Shown piece by piece: positions 1-8,578 of a DNA stretch of 64,000 nucleotides. The stretch's first letter is position 1, and every line of letters begins with the position of its first letter. The translations under genes were made by a program, and so were the position numbers. The notes beneath the pieces were generated by a model. It was not told where the DNA came from. It ran no database searches and saw only the letters and a list, made by a program, of their open reading frames with translations. Source of the DNA: Pedobacter cryophilus (GTDB lineage: Bacteria; Bacteroidota; Bacteroidia; Sphingobacteriales; Sphingobacteriaceae); NCBI RefSeq assembly GCF_005116455.1, contig NZ_SWBP01000001.1, positions 868,001-932,000 of the forward strand. Reading direction: 5' to 3'.

Positions 1-63
1 CCGGACTAACGTTAATAGTAGAATTTGCCCTGCTTTTCAAAAAAAGTAAACCATAAATTGAAT

Positions 64-2232
64 ATGAAAAATCTTGTTAAAATAAAATTTATCATCAGCG
101 CAGTATTTATTTTTGCGGTTTCTGGTGCATTTGCTCAATTTGGTCAAGGGACTTATTGGTCGGCAGATGGAAATAAAATTATGGAGGTAGAAGAGGGCAA
201 TATTGTACAAGTTGATGCCTTAGATCCCTCTAAAACAGCGGTGCTCATCTCTAAAGAAATGCTCACTCCAAAAGGGGGCGCACCTTTAGATGTGGTTCGT
301 TTTGCTTTCGCCGATGGTAACCAAAAAGTATTAATTAATACCAACACCAAAAAAGTTTGGCGTTATGATACCAAAGGAGATTTTTGGGTGTATGATTTAA
401 CTGCAAAAACTTTAAAGCAAGTGGGTAAAACTAAACCCGAATCAAGTTTGATGTTTGCAAAATTCTCTCCTGACGCTAGTAAAGTGGCTTATGTAAGTGA
501 GCATAATATTTATGTGGAAGATTTAGCAACCGGAGCTGTAAAAGCGCTAACTACTGATGGTACTTTGCGTTTAATTAACGGAACTTTTGATTGGGTTTAT
601 GAAGAAGAACTAGAGTGTAGAGATGGCTTTAGATGGTCGCCAGATAGTAAATCTATTGCTTATTGGCAAATTGATGCCCGTAAAATCAAAAATTATTTGA
701 TGTTGAATACTACTGATTCTTTGTATCCATTTACTATTGCGGTAGAATATCCGGTGGTGGGCGAAGATCCAAGTTCTTGCAAAGTAGGTGTGGTTGATAT
801 TGCCACAGCGCAAACCAAATGGATGAACGTTCCGGGTGATGCGGTGCAACACTATATTCCCAGAATGGAATGGGCAAATAATTCGTCGCAGTTAATTATT
901 CAGCAATTAAACAGAAGGCAAAATGAAAGTAAAGTAATGTTGTTAAACATTGCTGAAAACAACTCAAAAACCATATACAGCGAAACAGACGAAGCTTGGG
1001 TAGATGCTAAAGCTGAGGCAACCGGCTGGACTTGGATTGAAAAAGGAAAGAAATTTATTTGGCTCACCGAAAAAGATGGCTGGAGACATATTTACGCCGT
1101 TGGTTTAGACGGAAAACAGACTTTAATTACCAAAGATGATTTTGATGCCATTGAATTAAACTTGGTTGATGAAAAAAACGGGTTGGTTTATTTTATGGCT
1201 TCGCCAACCAATGCCACTCAAAAATACCTTTATAGAGTGAGCTTAAAAGGTGGCAATGCAGTAAGAGTAACTCCGGCAGACCAAAGCGGAACACATGGTT
1301 ATGATATTTCGCCAAACGGAAAATTAGCTTTTCATGATTATTCTAGCAGCACTGTTTTCCCTTTGAGTGATGTAGTGGCTTTGCCTACACACAAAAGATT
1401 AAGCGGAGGCGAAGTGAGCGAAAGAGCTAAAACCATGATGCTTCCTAAAGTGGAATTCTTTAAAGTTACTACCGAAGACGGAATTGAAATAGACGGTTGG
1501 ATGGTGAAACCAAAAGACTTTGATCCTAAAAAGAAATATCCGGTTGTTTTTTACGTCTATGGCGAACCAGCAACTCAAACAGTGGTAGACCGCTTTGGAA
1601 CCGGATTTAATCGTTTGTACAACGGCAATATGGCTAATGATGGCTATATCTATCTATCTGTTGAAGGTAGAGGAGCGCCAGCGCCAAAAGGCAGAGAGTG
1701 GCGCAAAGCTATTTACCATAATATTGGCAAAATTAATATCAGAGATCAGGCAATGGCGGCTAAAGAAATTTTGAAATGGGATTATGTAGATGCCACCCGA
1801 GTTGCCGTTTGGGGCTGGAGTGGTGGAGGTTCTTCTACACTAAACCTACTAATGCAATACCCAGAAATTTACCAAACCGGAATTTCTATTGCCGCAGTAG
1901 ATAACCAACTCAATTACGATAACATTTATCAGGAACGTTACATGGGTTTATTGCCAGCAGATAAACACTATTTTGAAGAAGGTTCTCCTTTAGCTCACGC
2001 AAAAAATTTAAAAGGCAATTTGTTGTTAATTCACGGTACTGGAGATGATAATGTGCATTACAACAACGCCGAGCAAATGATTAATGAGTTAATCAAATAC
2101 AATAAAACTTTTCAGTTGATGAGCTATCCCAACAGATCTCACAGTATTTCTGAAGGAGAGGGAACTAACCAGCATTTAAGATCTACTTTTACTAAGTTTT
2201 TAAAAGAAAATTGTCCTCCAGGCGGGAGGTAG
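64..2232 (+). CDS. Dipeptidyl-peptidase IV-like serine peptidase (S9 family)
   Basis: Secreted peptidase expected to remove N-terminal dipeptides, typically X-Pro, from peptides in the periplasm or outside. An N-terminal signal peptide ends near the AFAQ motif. A beta-propeller DPPIV N-terminal region is followed by an alpha/beta-hydrolase domain with the nucleophile motif GWSGGG (Ser586), the acid in HGTGDDNVH (Asp661) and the base in NRSHS (His693). The ATG at 64 is chosen because it begins the signal peptide; an in-frame TTG at 25 would add 13 unlikely residues. The C-terminal tail CPPGGR is encoded by a GC-rich palindrome and looks acquired. Length is about 722 residues, normal for bacterial DPP4-like enzymes. 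Confidence 0.93.
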   Translation: MKNLVKIKFIISAVFIFAVSGAFAQFGQGTYWSADGNKIMEVEEGNIVQVDALDPSKTAVLISKEMLTPKGGAPLDVVRFAFADGNQKVLINTNTKKVWRYDTKGDFWVYDLTAKTLKQVGKTKPESSLMFAKFSPDASKVAYVSEHNIYVEDLATGAVKALTTDGTLRLINGTFDWVYEEELECRDGFRWSPDSKSIAYWQIDARKIKNYLMLNTTDSLYPFTIAVEYPVVGEDPSSCKVGVVDIATAQTKWMNVPGDAVQHYIPRMEWANNSSQLIIQQLNRRQNESKVMLLNIAENNSKTIYSETDEAWVDAKAEATGWTWIEKGKKFIWLTEKDGWRHIYAVGLDGKQTLITKDDFDAIELNLVDEKNGLVYFMASPTNATQKYLYRVSLKGGNAVRVTPADQSGTHGYDISPNGKLAFHDYSSSTVFPLSDVVALPTHKRLSGGEVSERAKTMMLPKVEFFKVTTEDGIEIDGWMVKPKDFDPKKKYPVVFYVYGEPATQTVVDRFGTGFNRLYNGNMANDGYIYLSVEGRGAPAPKGREWRKAIYHNIGKINIRDQAMAAKEILKWDYVDATRVAVWGWSGGGSSTLNLLMQYPEIYQTGISIAAVDNQLNYDNIYQERYMGLLPADKHYFEEGSPLAHAKNLKGNLLLIHGTGDDNVHYNNAEQMINELIKYNKTFQLMSYPNRSHSISEGEGTNQHLRSTFTKFLKENCPPGGR
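2215..2229. repeat. GC-rich palindrome forming the 3' end of the S9 peptidase gene
   Basis: The arms cctcc and ggagg surround a five-base centre. The element is much richer in GC than its surroundings and supplies the last codons (PPGGR) of the peptidase before the stop. It resembles the short palindromes found between genes in many Bacteroidota genomes; that comparison is from general knowledge. Confidence 0.45.
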
Positions 2233-2252
2233 AATTTTTAATATTATCGAAG

Positions 2253-2281
2253 AGCCGTTTCTGTAAAGAGCGGCTTTTTTG
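2253..2281 (+). terminator. Rho-independent terminator of the S9 peptidase gene
   Basis: Arms agccg and cggct form a hairpin followed by a run of seven T residues, 20 bases after the stop codon. The next gene converges from the other strand. Confidence 0.75.
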
Positions 2282-2294
2282 TTCGATTTGATCC

Positions 2295-3407
2295 TTATCC
2301 CTCTAATATTCTTATTAAGTCATCATTCACATAAAAGACTTCTTTACCATCTTTTCTAATACTTAAGACTTTGTTTTCTACTAGTTCATTAAAATATTTG
2401 GTAAGGGTTGTTCTTGATGATATTTTAAGAAATTCGCCAATTAGCTTGGGTTTAATGTAAGGTTGGCTAAATAAGAGTTCATTTACTTCTTTGCTGTACC
2501 ATTTTATTTTTGATTTGGCCTGATTTAAAGTGGCTTCCATTTGAGCCAATATGCTTTCAATTAGCTGACTGGTTAATAGCGCTGTTTTTTCTACGGCATC
2601 TAAAAGATATAATATCCAGTCTTTCCAAGCCCCTCTTTGGGTAACCACTCCTAAATGATAATAATAATCGTCTTTGTTTAAGATAATATATTTTGAGAGG
2701 TAAAGTGCTGGTTGAGACAACAAGCCTTTATTTACTAAATAAAGTAAATTTAATATCCTTCCTGTTCTGCCGTTACCATCAACAAAAGGATGTATGGCTT
2801 CAAATTGATAATGCGCCACACACATTTTTAATAAGGGATCTGTAGGGTATTTTTCATCATCATTTAGATAATCAATTAAATTATCCATCAAATTTTGCAA
2901 AACTTGTTCCCCTCTAGGCGGCGTATAAATTATTTCACCGGATCTAAATTCACTTTGCCCTCTGCGAATAACCGTTAAAGATTGTGCAGATCTTAATCCC
3001 GCTGTTGTGTTTTTAATTTGCTTAAAAATACCCTTAATGATATTCAAATCAATTCGTTTGTTTTTATCCATTAATTGATAGCCTTCCCACAAAGCTTCGC
3101 GGTAACGCAAAACCTCTTTGGTGGCAGCATTTGCATTTTCTTCTTTATAAGTATCTGAAATGGCCTTATATAATTCGTCTTCAGTAGTAAAAATATTTTC
3201 TATTGCAGTAGAAGCCTTTGCTTCTTGTAGTGCAACCGTATTGATTAGAATAAAAGGATTAGGCAACCTTTGAATGCTCATGTTTACAGTAGCAAGCGCC
3301 CTAGAAGTGGTTACCAAAGCTTTTAAAATTGTCACATCATCTTCTATTGCTACTGCGGGCGGCAATAGTGGTAAATTATTAAAAGGTTTATTCCTATCGT
3401 AAGCCAT
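2295..3407 (-). CDS. Fic family protein AMP transferase with C-terminal winged helix
   Basis: Fic enzymes usually transfer AMP from ATP to hydroxyl side chains of target proteins. The catalytic motif HPFVDGNGRTGR (residues 206-217) is intact. An N-terminal helix carries STAIEN (66-71), matching the (S/T)xxxE(G/N) inhibitory motif, so this is a self-inhibited class II Fic with the inhibitor in the same chain. The last 60 or so residues look like a winged helix-turn-helix. No antitoxin partner gene is present, as expected for class II. The upstream region has three operator-like palindromes, which together with the DNA-binding-like tail suggests autoregulation (inference). Target protein unknown. 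Confidence 0.92.
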   Translation of the reverse strand: MAYDRNKPFNNLPLLPPAVAIEDDVTILKALVTTSRALATVNMSIQRLPNPFILINTVALQEAKASTAIENIFTTEDELYKAISDTYKEENANAATKEVLRYREALWEGYQLMDKNKRIDLNIIKGIFKQIKNTTAGLRSAQSLTVIRRGQSEFRSGEIIYTPPRGEQVLQNLMDNLIDYLNDDEKYPTDPLLKMCVAHYQFEAIHPFVDGNGRTGRILNLLYLVNKGLLSQPALYLSKYIILNKDDYYYHLGVVTQRGAWKDWILYLLDAVEKTALLTSQLIESILAQMEATLNQAKSKIKWYSKEVNELLFSQPYIKPKLIGEFLKISSRTTLTKYFNELVENKVLSIRKDGKEVFYVNDDLIRILEG

Positions 3408-3416
3408 GTTTTATAG

Positions 3417-3580
3417 GTTCATTTTTTAGTTAAAATCTGAACATATCACAAACTTATTGATTTAATTGGACATATTTATCACATATGTTCATTTTTTTAA
3501 TAAAAGTGAACATGTTTTATTGCTTGGACAAGAAATGGACAGATAACGGCTATATGTTCATTATTTTAAATAAAATGAAC
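3417..3580. promoter_or_regulatory. Three regularly spaced operator-like palindromes upstream of fic
   Basis: Three inverted repeats with arms gttca and tgaac and an AT-rich 15-16 base centre lie at 3417-3442, 3487-3511 and 3556-3580. The second extends to atgttca/tgaacat. Centre-to-centre spacing is about 69 bases both times. The spacers share traces of similarity (ttattg, ggaca), so the array may be a decayed tandem repeat of about 70 bp. The first site begins 10 bases before the fic start codon. They are probably binding sites for a dimeric regulator, possibly the Fic protein itself. Confidence 0.55.
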
Positions 3581-3620
3581 AAGTTATAATATTGATTGAT
3601 GAAGTCTAAAATATTGATTT

Positions 3621-3695
3621 GGGCATTTTAACACGCTGTTCGCTATATCTTTATCCCCGAAAAGGGATAAAGGATGCCGCTTCCATCGTTAATGC
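3621..3695 (+). repeat. Dispersed hairpin element, copy A
   Basis: The element begins gggcattttaacacgct and ends ccatcgttaatgc. Between the ends lies a perfect hairpin, ctttatccc / gggataaag, with a cgaaaa loop. It is the first of seven related copies in the window and lies between fic and ssb. An open reading frame across it on the plus strand has no support. Confidence 0.8.
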
Positions 3696-3745
3696 GAAAA
3701 AACTATCGAGAGTTGATAATTTAAAAAAGCGTACAAATTGTTTAG

Positions 3746-3780
3746 AGAAAAAAAAGCCATTCTCTTCAGAACAGCTTTTT
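3746..3780 (-). terminator. Rho-independent terminator of the mutY-ssb unit
   Basis: On the minus strand a 13-bp stem with two G-T pairs, a four-base gaag loop and a run of T residues follows the ssb stop codon by about 30 bases. Confidence 0.7.
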
Positions 3781-3810
3781 ACTTGTCTATTTTTAAATTA
3801 TTCACCCAAC

Positions 3811-4266
3811 CTAAAAAGGCAAATCATCATCGTCATTTCCTTTAGCAAATTCATCAGAAACAGTACTCTTAGGCGATGCCTCGCTAGTTTCATGATGTGT
3901 TGTTGCTTGGGATGGTGCAGACCCATTCTCAAAATCTGTTTTACGACCAAGTAGCGTAAAGTTCTCGGCCACCACTTCTGTGGTATATTTTTTATGCCCT
4001 TCCCTATCTTCAAAAGAACGGGTTCTTAACTTGCCTTCTATGTAAACTAACTTTCCTTTTTGCAGGTATTTTGCAGCAATATCAGCTAAACCACGCCACA
4101 TCACTATGTTATGCCATTCGGTTTGCTCAATTCTTTTGCCGTCTTTATTAAATGTTTCGGATGTTGCTAAAGGAAAACTTGCTACGGTTACATTTCCATC
4201 TAAATGCCTCACTTCGGGATCTTTCCCTAAATGCCCTACTAAAATAACTTTGTTAATTCCTGACAT
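3811..4266 (-). CDS. ssb: Single-stranded DNA-binding protein
   Basis: SSB coats single-stranded DNA in replication, repair and recombination and recruits partner proteins. The N-terminal OB fold starts MSGINKVILVGHLGKDPEVR and includes the typical WHNIVMW core around residue 51. A disordered Ser/Thr/Gln linker leads to the acidic tip DDDDLPF, the partner-binding tail. At 151 residues the length is normal. It lies 15 bases downstream of mutY on the same strand, so the two are probably co-transcribed, with a terminator just after ssb. Confidence 0.97.
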   Translation of the reverse strand: MSGINKVILVGHLGKDPEVRHLDGNVTVASFPLATSETFNKDGKRIEQTEWHNIVMWRGLADIAAKYLQKGKLVYIEGKLRTRSFEDREGHKKYTTEVVAENFTLLGRKTDFENGSAPSQATTHHETSEASPKSTVSDEFAKGNDDDDLPF

Positions 4267-4281
4267 AATTCCTGGTAAATT

Positions 4282-5337
4282 TTAATACAATTTAAAAAAG
4301 TTTTTCAAGAACTCAAAAATTAATTTGGGCTGTCCAAATTGCGATACATCATCAATATTTACCCAAAACCAGCCATTTTCTTGGGTGAATTCTGGGTTGA
4401 TATGCTCTATATGCACAAAACGGGCATAAATCCGCTGATGTGTTAAAATGTGCTTAATTTGATCTGAAACCGAATGAATAATAGGATCTCCTGAAAACCA
4501 GTCTTGGAAATTTTGATCAACAAATAGCTGATCTAATGATGTTTGTTCAATAAATTCTATAGAAGGTAAATCATGTAAGCCAGCCCAAATATCTTCGTTA
4601 CCTCTTCTTTTAATTAATATTTGTCCTTCTTTTATCGCTAAAAAGAAATAGAAATAACGCTCTCTAATTTTTAATTTTTTAAGCTTTACTGGTAATTCGT
4701 TCACTTTTTTGTGTTGGTAGGCAAAACAAGAAGTGATAAAAGGGCATTGCTCACAATTAGGGTTTTTAGGTTTGCATTGCAAAGCCCCAAACTCAATCAT
4801 GGCTTGGTTATGTTCGGCAGCGTTGGCTGGGTTAATTAATTCATCGGCAATTTCTTGAAACTGCTTTTTCCCTTTTCCGGTGTTTATGGGTGTATCTATT
4901 CCAAAATATCTGGCTAAAAGCCTGTAAACATTTCCATCAACCACGGCCTTTGCTTCATTAACAGAAAAAGAAGAAATTGCAGCGGCGGTATATTCGCCAA
5001 TTCCAGTTAATTTTATCAAATCAGCGTAAGCGGTAGGGAAAATGCCGTTAAAACTTTGCTCAATAACTTTTGCTGTCTTCAGCATGTTTCTCCCTCTGGA
5101 GTAATAGCCCAAACCTTGCCACATTCTTAAAATATCATCTTCAGATGCTGCTGCAAAATTTTTCACAGTTGGATATTGCTCAGAAAATCTCAGAAAATAA
5201 GGCATTCCTTGCTCAACTCTGGTTTGTTGCAGAATAATTTCCGACAGCCAAATCAAGTATGCATCAGTGGTATTTCGCCAGGGTAAATCTCTCTTATTAA
5301 TTCTATACCAGTTAATTAGCTCATTAGAAAATATCAT
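4282..5337 (-). CDS. mutY: A/G-specific adenine DNA glycosylase
   Basis: MutY removes adenine mispaired with 8-oxoguanine in base-excision repair. The catalytic Glu42 lies in QQTRVEQG and Asp134 in VVDGNV, with the helix-hairpin-helix LTGIGEYTAAA before it. Four cysteines at 188, 195, 198 and 204 (C-x6-C-x2-C-x5-C) bind the 4Fe-4S cluster. The C-terminal part is the NUDIX-like domain that recognises 8-oxoG. At 351 residues it is full length. It is read with ssb, 15 bases downstream, and diverges from the HU gene. Confidence 0.97.
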   Translation of the reverse strand: MIFSNELINWYRINKRDLPWRNTTDAYLIWLSEIILQQTRVEQGMPYFLRFSEQYPTVKNFAAASEDDILRMWQGLGYYSRGRNMLKTAKVIEQSFNGIFPTAYADLIKLTGIGEYTAAAISSFSVNEAKAVVDGNVYRLLARYFGIDTPINTGKGKKQFQEIADELINPANAAEHNQAMIEFGALQCKPKNPNCEQCPFITSCFAYQHKKVNELPVKLKKLKIRERYFYFFLAIKEGQILIKRRGNEDIWAGLHDLPSIEFIEQTSLDQLFVDQNFQDWFSGDPIIHSVSDQIKHILTHQRIYARFVHIEHINPEFTQENGWFWVNIDDVSQFGQPKLIFEFLKNFFKLY

Positions 5338-5450
5338 TCGTATCTTGTCGTTTTTGCAAATATAATAACCTTAAAAGTGCTTAATGGTTGTAATATAAGG
5401 GGTTGATATAAAAAAGTAGGTATTTATTTCCCTTTTACAACAAAAAGCAA

Positions 5451-5458
5451 TACTTTTG
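5451..5458 (+). promoter_or_regulatory. Candidate -7 promoter box of the HU operon
   Basis: The sequence tacttttg matches the Bacteroidota -7 consensus TAnnTTTG exactly and lies 52 bases before the HU start codon. A clear TTTG -33 box at the expected spacing is not seen. Confidence 0.45.
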
Positions 5459-5510
5459 CAACCCCAAATCGTCCGATAGGAATAGTAAATATAATTGAAA
5501 ATATAGGAAA

Positions 5511-5810
5511 ATGACAAAGGCAGAAATCATTGCAGAAATTGCAAGCAAAACCGGAATTGAGAAAGTAGATGTACAAGAAACTGTTGAAGCATTCTTCAAA
5601 GTAGTGAAGAGTTCTATGGTGAGCGGAGAAAACGTTTACGTTAGAGGTTTTGGAAGTTTTGTGGTAAAGAAAAGAGCAAAGAAAACTGCTAGAAATATTT
5701 CTAAAAATACTGCGATAATTATTCCTGAGCATTTTGTACCTAGCTTTAAACCAGCTAAAGTATTTGTTGATAAAGTGAAAATAGGAAACAAAAACAGCAT
5801 TAACGCTTAA
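5511..5810 (+). CDS. HU/IHF family DNA-bending protein
   Basis: A 99-residue histone-like protein that binds and bends DNA in the nucleoid. It opens MTKAEIIAEIASKTGIEKV, the usual HU helix pair, followed by the signature segment VRGFGSFVVKKRAKKTARN (residues 44-62) that forms the base of the DNA-clamping arm. The arm has IIIPEHFVPSFKP in place of the usual RNPqTG segment, a variant often seen in Bacteroidota. It heads a probable operon: the TPR gene starts 5 bases after its stop. Confidence 0.93.
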   Translation: MTKAEIIAEIASKTGIEKVDVQETVEAFFKVVKSSMVSGENVYVRGFGSFVVKKRAKKTARNISKNTAIIIPEHFVPSFKPAKVFVDKVKIGNKNSINA

Positions 5811-5815
5811 AATTT

Positions 5816-6664
5816 ATGTTAAAAACTAAACAATACATTTTATTAGGCTCGGTAGGAATATTGATGGCTGCCTTGTATAGTTTAGACATTAAAGGTTTAA
5901 TAAAACCAAAAGAAAACGAAGGAATGCAAAATACTGCAACCGCCGGTGATAAACCAGCGGCTGTAGTTTCTGCAGAAAGCGTATCTTCCCTTTCTAAGCA
6001 AATGATAAATGCCAGCCTTGCTGCTGATATTGAGAAATTAGAAGCTCAATTAAAAGATGCAAGTGGTGATAATGCAATTACACTTCAAAAAGAAATTGCT
6101 AAAAAATGGGACGATGTAAATCAACCCGCAGCAGCAGCTTTTGCTTATGAAGCCATTGCACAGGAAGAACAAACTTATCCAAACTGGCTAACTGCAGGGG
6201 ATAGATTTACCGAAGGTTATCAAAATTTTAGGGATACCACAGCAACAGCAGGCTTGTTAAATAAAGCCATAAATGCTTACAACAAAGCTTTAGAGCTTAA
6301 CCCAAAGAGTTTAGATGCGCAAACGGGATTAGGAGTAGCTTATGTTTCTGGCACTCAAGAGCCAATGAAAGGCATTAGCTTATTATTGGGAGTGGTAAAA
6401 GAAGATCCAAAAAACATTAAGGCTAATATGAATTTAGGCATGTTTTCTATGAAATCAGGTCAGTTTCAAAAAGCTTTAGACAGATTTAAAACGGTAATTT
6501 CCGTAAGTCCAACACCAGAAGCATGGTTTTATTTAGGAACCAGTTATGAGAATTTGGGAATGAAGTCTGAAGCTGTTTTAGCTTATCAAAAAAGTAAAGA
6601 ATTGGCAGCAGATCCTAGCCTTTCTGACTTTGTAGATAGAAAAATAAAAGAACTTAGTAATTAA
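5816..6664 (+). CDS. Membrane-anchored tetratricopeptide repeat protein
   Basis: A single hydrophobic segment at about residues 7-25 anchors the protein, with the rest predicted in the periplasm. After a linker and a helical region, TPR units run from about residue 145 to 270, with recognisable elements AINAYNKALELNPKSLDAQ, ANMNLGMFSMKSGQFQKAL and AWFYLGTSYENLGMKSEA. TPRs mediate protein-protein contacts; the partner is unknown. It lies between the HU gene (5 bases upstream) and a small ribosomal-type gene, so a general growth or envelope role is possible but not shown by the sequence. Confidence 0.85.
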   Translation: MLKTKQYILLGSVGILMAALYSLDIKGLIKPKENEGMQNTATAGDKPAAVVSAESVSSLSKQMINASLAADIEKLEAQLKDASGDNAITLQKEIAKKWDDVNQPAAAAFAYEAIAQEEQTYPNWLTAGDRFTEGYQNFRDTTATAGLLNKAINAYNKALELNPKSLDAQTGLGVAYVSGTQEPMKGISLLLGVVKEDPKNIKANMNLGMFSMKSGQFQKALDRFKTVISVSPTPEAWFYLGTSYENLGMKSEAVLAYQKSKELAADPSLSDFVDRKIKELSN

Positions 6665-6688
6665 ATAAAACATTAAAAATTTAAAATT

Positions 6689-6778
6689 ATGCCAAGCGGT
6701 AAAAAAAGAAAAAGACATAAAATGGCTACCCACAAGCGCAAAAAACGCTTAAGAAAAAACAGACACAAGAAAAAATAG
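6689..6778 (+). CDS. Small basic AURKAIP1/COX24-like protein, probably ribosome-associated
   Basis: A 29-residue reading frame, MPSGKKRKRHKMATHKRKKR followed by LRKNRHKKK, almost entirely Lys/Arg/His. The pattern KKRKRHKMxxHKxKKRxRxxR matches the COX24/AURKAIP1 domain, known from mitochondrial ribosomal protein mS38 and the mycobacterial ribosomal protein bS22. By analogy it should sit in the small ribosomal subunit (inference). It starts 24 bases after the TPR gene and is followed by a hairpin. Genes this short are often missed by annotation. Confidence 0.8.
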   Translation: MPSGKKRKRHKMATHKRKKRLRKNRHKKK

Positions 6779-6801
6779 GCTAATTAATTAGTCTCATTTA
6801 T

Positions 6802-6836
6802 AAAATAATTACATACAATTTGTGTGTAATTATTTT
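6802..6836 (+). terminator. Hairpin between the COX24-like gene and rng
   Basis: Twelve-base perfect arms aaaataattaca / tgtaattatttt enclose an 11-base loop. The stem is AT-rich and no clear T run follows, so it may be a weak terminator or a processing site in the rng leader. Confidence 0.4.
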
Positions 6837-6909
6837 GTTGTGTATATTATTTTCAATCATTCTTCTGTGGATTAAAAGATTTCAAAAATCTTTTCTAAAA
6901 AAGTAGCTG

Positions 6910-8460
6910 TTGGTAAAGGAGTTAATTATTAATTCTACCCCCATCGGGGTAACTATTGCATTACTGCAAGACAAGCAACTTGTAGAACTAAACAAAGAGC
7001 AAATTAACAACAGTTACGCTGTTGGTGATATTTATATGGGCCGAATCAAAAAGATTATGCCTAGTTTAAATGCTGCTTTTGTTGATGTTGGCTATGAGAA
7101 GGATGCTTTTTTGCATTATTTGGATTTAGGTCCTCAGGTACAATCATTGCTTAAACTAAGCAAAATTGCTAGAAGCAACACTTTTAAAGATCATTTACTA
7201 GATCACTTCCAAAAGGAAACTGATATAGATAAAGCAGGAAAAATATCAGATATTTTAACAAAAAATCAGCTGATACCTGTTCAAATCGCAAAAGAACCCA
7301 TCTCCACTAAAGGACCTCGTTTAAGCTCTGATCTTTCTATTGCAGGCAGATTTGTAGTATTGGTACCTTTTTCTGATGTGATTTCTATCTCTAAAAAGAT
7401 AAGAAGCAATACTGAAAGAACTCGTTTAAAAAAGATTGTTGAAGGCATTAAGCCAAAGAATTTTGGAGTAATCATTAGAACGGTTTCAGAGAAAAAAGGA
7501 GTAGCCGAAATTCAGAAAGACCTTTTAGATTTAATTTCTAAGTGGGAAACTTTCATGAAAAAGTTGCCTACTACTGAGCCTTCTAAAAGAATTTTAGGAG
7601 AAATGGGTAGAGCTTCTACTATTTTAAGAGACATTTTAAATGATGAGTTTACCAATATTTATGTTGATGACTTATCCATTTACGAAGAAATAAAATCTTA
7701 TGTACATGAGATTTCTCCCGAATTAGAAAAGATTGTAAAGCTTTACAAAGGTAAAGAACCCATTTTTGATCATTTTGGAATAGAAAAGCAAATTAAAGGC
7801 TCTTTTGGTAGAACCGTAAATTTGGCTGGTGGTGCTTATTTAGTGGTAGAACATACCGAAGCACTGCATGTAATTGATGTAAATAGCGGTAACCGAAGCG
7901 CCAGCCCTGAAAACCAAGAGCAAAATGCTTTTATGGTGAATAAGGAAGCGGCAAAAGAAATTGCTCGTCAGTTGCGTTTACGCGATATGGGCGGCATAGT
8001 GGTAATAGATTTTATAGATATGCACAAGGCGCCAAACAGAAAAGACCTGTTTGATTATCTAAAAGCCGAAATGAACTATGACCGAGCTAAACATACCATT
8101 TTACCCCCAAGTAAATTTGGTTTAGTTCAAATCACACGTCAAAGGGTAAGACCCGAGATGAATATTGTTACCGTTGAAAAATGTCCAACTTGCGAAGGAA
8201 CCGGAGAAATTAAAGCAAGTATTGTTTTGATGGATGATATTGAAAGTAATTTGAATTACATTTTAAACGAGCAAGCAGAAAAAGGCATTACACTTTGTGT
8301 GCATCCTTATATTGAAGCCTTCATTAAAAAGGGTTTAATGTCTCAGCAAGTGAAATGGTTTTTCAAATACAACCAATGGATAAAAGTGAAAGCAATTTCA
8401 TCATATCATTTAACAGAATTTCACTTCCTAAACAGCAAGGAAGAAGAAATTAAGTTGTAA
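6910..8460 (+). CDS. rng: Ribonuclease E/G family protein
   Basis: Endoribonuclease for rRNA maturation and mRNA decay. The S1 RNA-binding domain occupies roughly residues 35-140 (IYMGRIKKIMPSLNAAFVDV). The metal-binding aspartates of the catalytic DNase I-like domain are Asp323 in HVIDVNSG and Asp367 in VVIDFIDM. The zinc-link CPTC is at 425-428. At 516 residues it is RNase G-sized, without the long RNase E scaffold. It starts at TTG: a stop lies two codons upstream and the next in-frame ATG would remove the conserved N-terminus. It is the last gene of the HU-TPR-COX24 cluster. Confidence 0.95.
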   Translation: MVKELIINSTPIGVTIALLQDKQLVELNKEQINNSYAVGDIYMGRIKKIMPSLNAAFVDVGYEKDAFLHYLDLGPQVQSLLKLSKIARSNTFKDHLLDHFQKETDIDKAGKISDILTKNQLIPVQIAKEPISTKGPRLSSDLSIAGRFVVLVPFSDVISISKKIRSNTERTRLKKIVEGIKPKNFGVIIRTVSEKKGVAEIQKDLLDLISKWETFMKKLPTTEPSKRILGEMGRASTILRDILNDEFTNIYVDDLSIYEEIKSYVHEISPELEKIVKLYKGKEPIFDHFGIEKQIKGSFGRTVNLAGGAYLVVEHTEALHVIDVNSGNRSASPENQEQNAFMVNKEAAKEIARQLRLRDMGGIVVIDFIDMHKAPNRKDLFDYLKAEMNYDRAKHTILPPSKFGLVQITRQRVRPEMNIVTVEKCPTCEGTGEIKASIVLMDDIESNLNYILNEQAEKGITLCVHPYIEAFIKKGLMSQQVKWFFKYNQWIKVKAISSYHLTEFHFLNSKEEEIKL

Positions 8461-8503
8461 GTTTTTCGAAAGCTTAAACTCCCTTTTAATTTAAAAATAT
8501 TTA

Positions 8504-8544
8504 AAACCTAAGCCCGATGAAAAATCGGGCTTAGGTTTTTTATT
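8504..8544. terminator. Strong bidirectional terminator after rng
   Basis: A perfect 15-bp stem (aaacctaagcccgat and its complement) with a gaaaa loop is followed by T residues, and preceded by A residues that serve the opposite strand. It separates rng from the converging phosphatase gene. Confidence 0.9.
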
Positions 8545-8578
8545 TCCATCTCTATGCTAAAGGATTTCTTCAACGCCA

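Noticed and set aside
1-63. A promoter for the S9 peptidase (tttg at 24, then 19 bases)
   Set aside because: The expected -7 position reads taaaccat, which lacks the TTTG half.
3619-3954. A 111-codon plus-strand reading frame across repeat copy A and the ssb 3' end
   Set aside because: It starts inside a repeat and runs antisense to ssb, which has a clear family. No protein resemblance.
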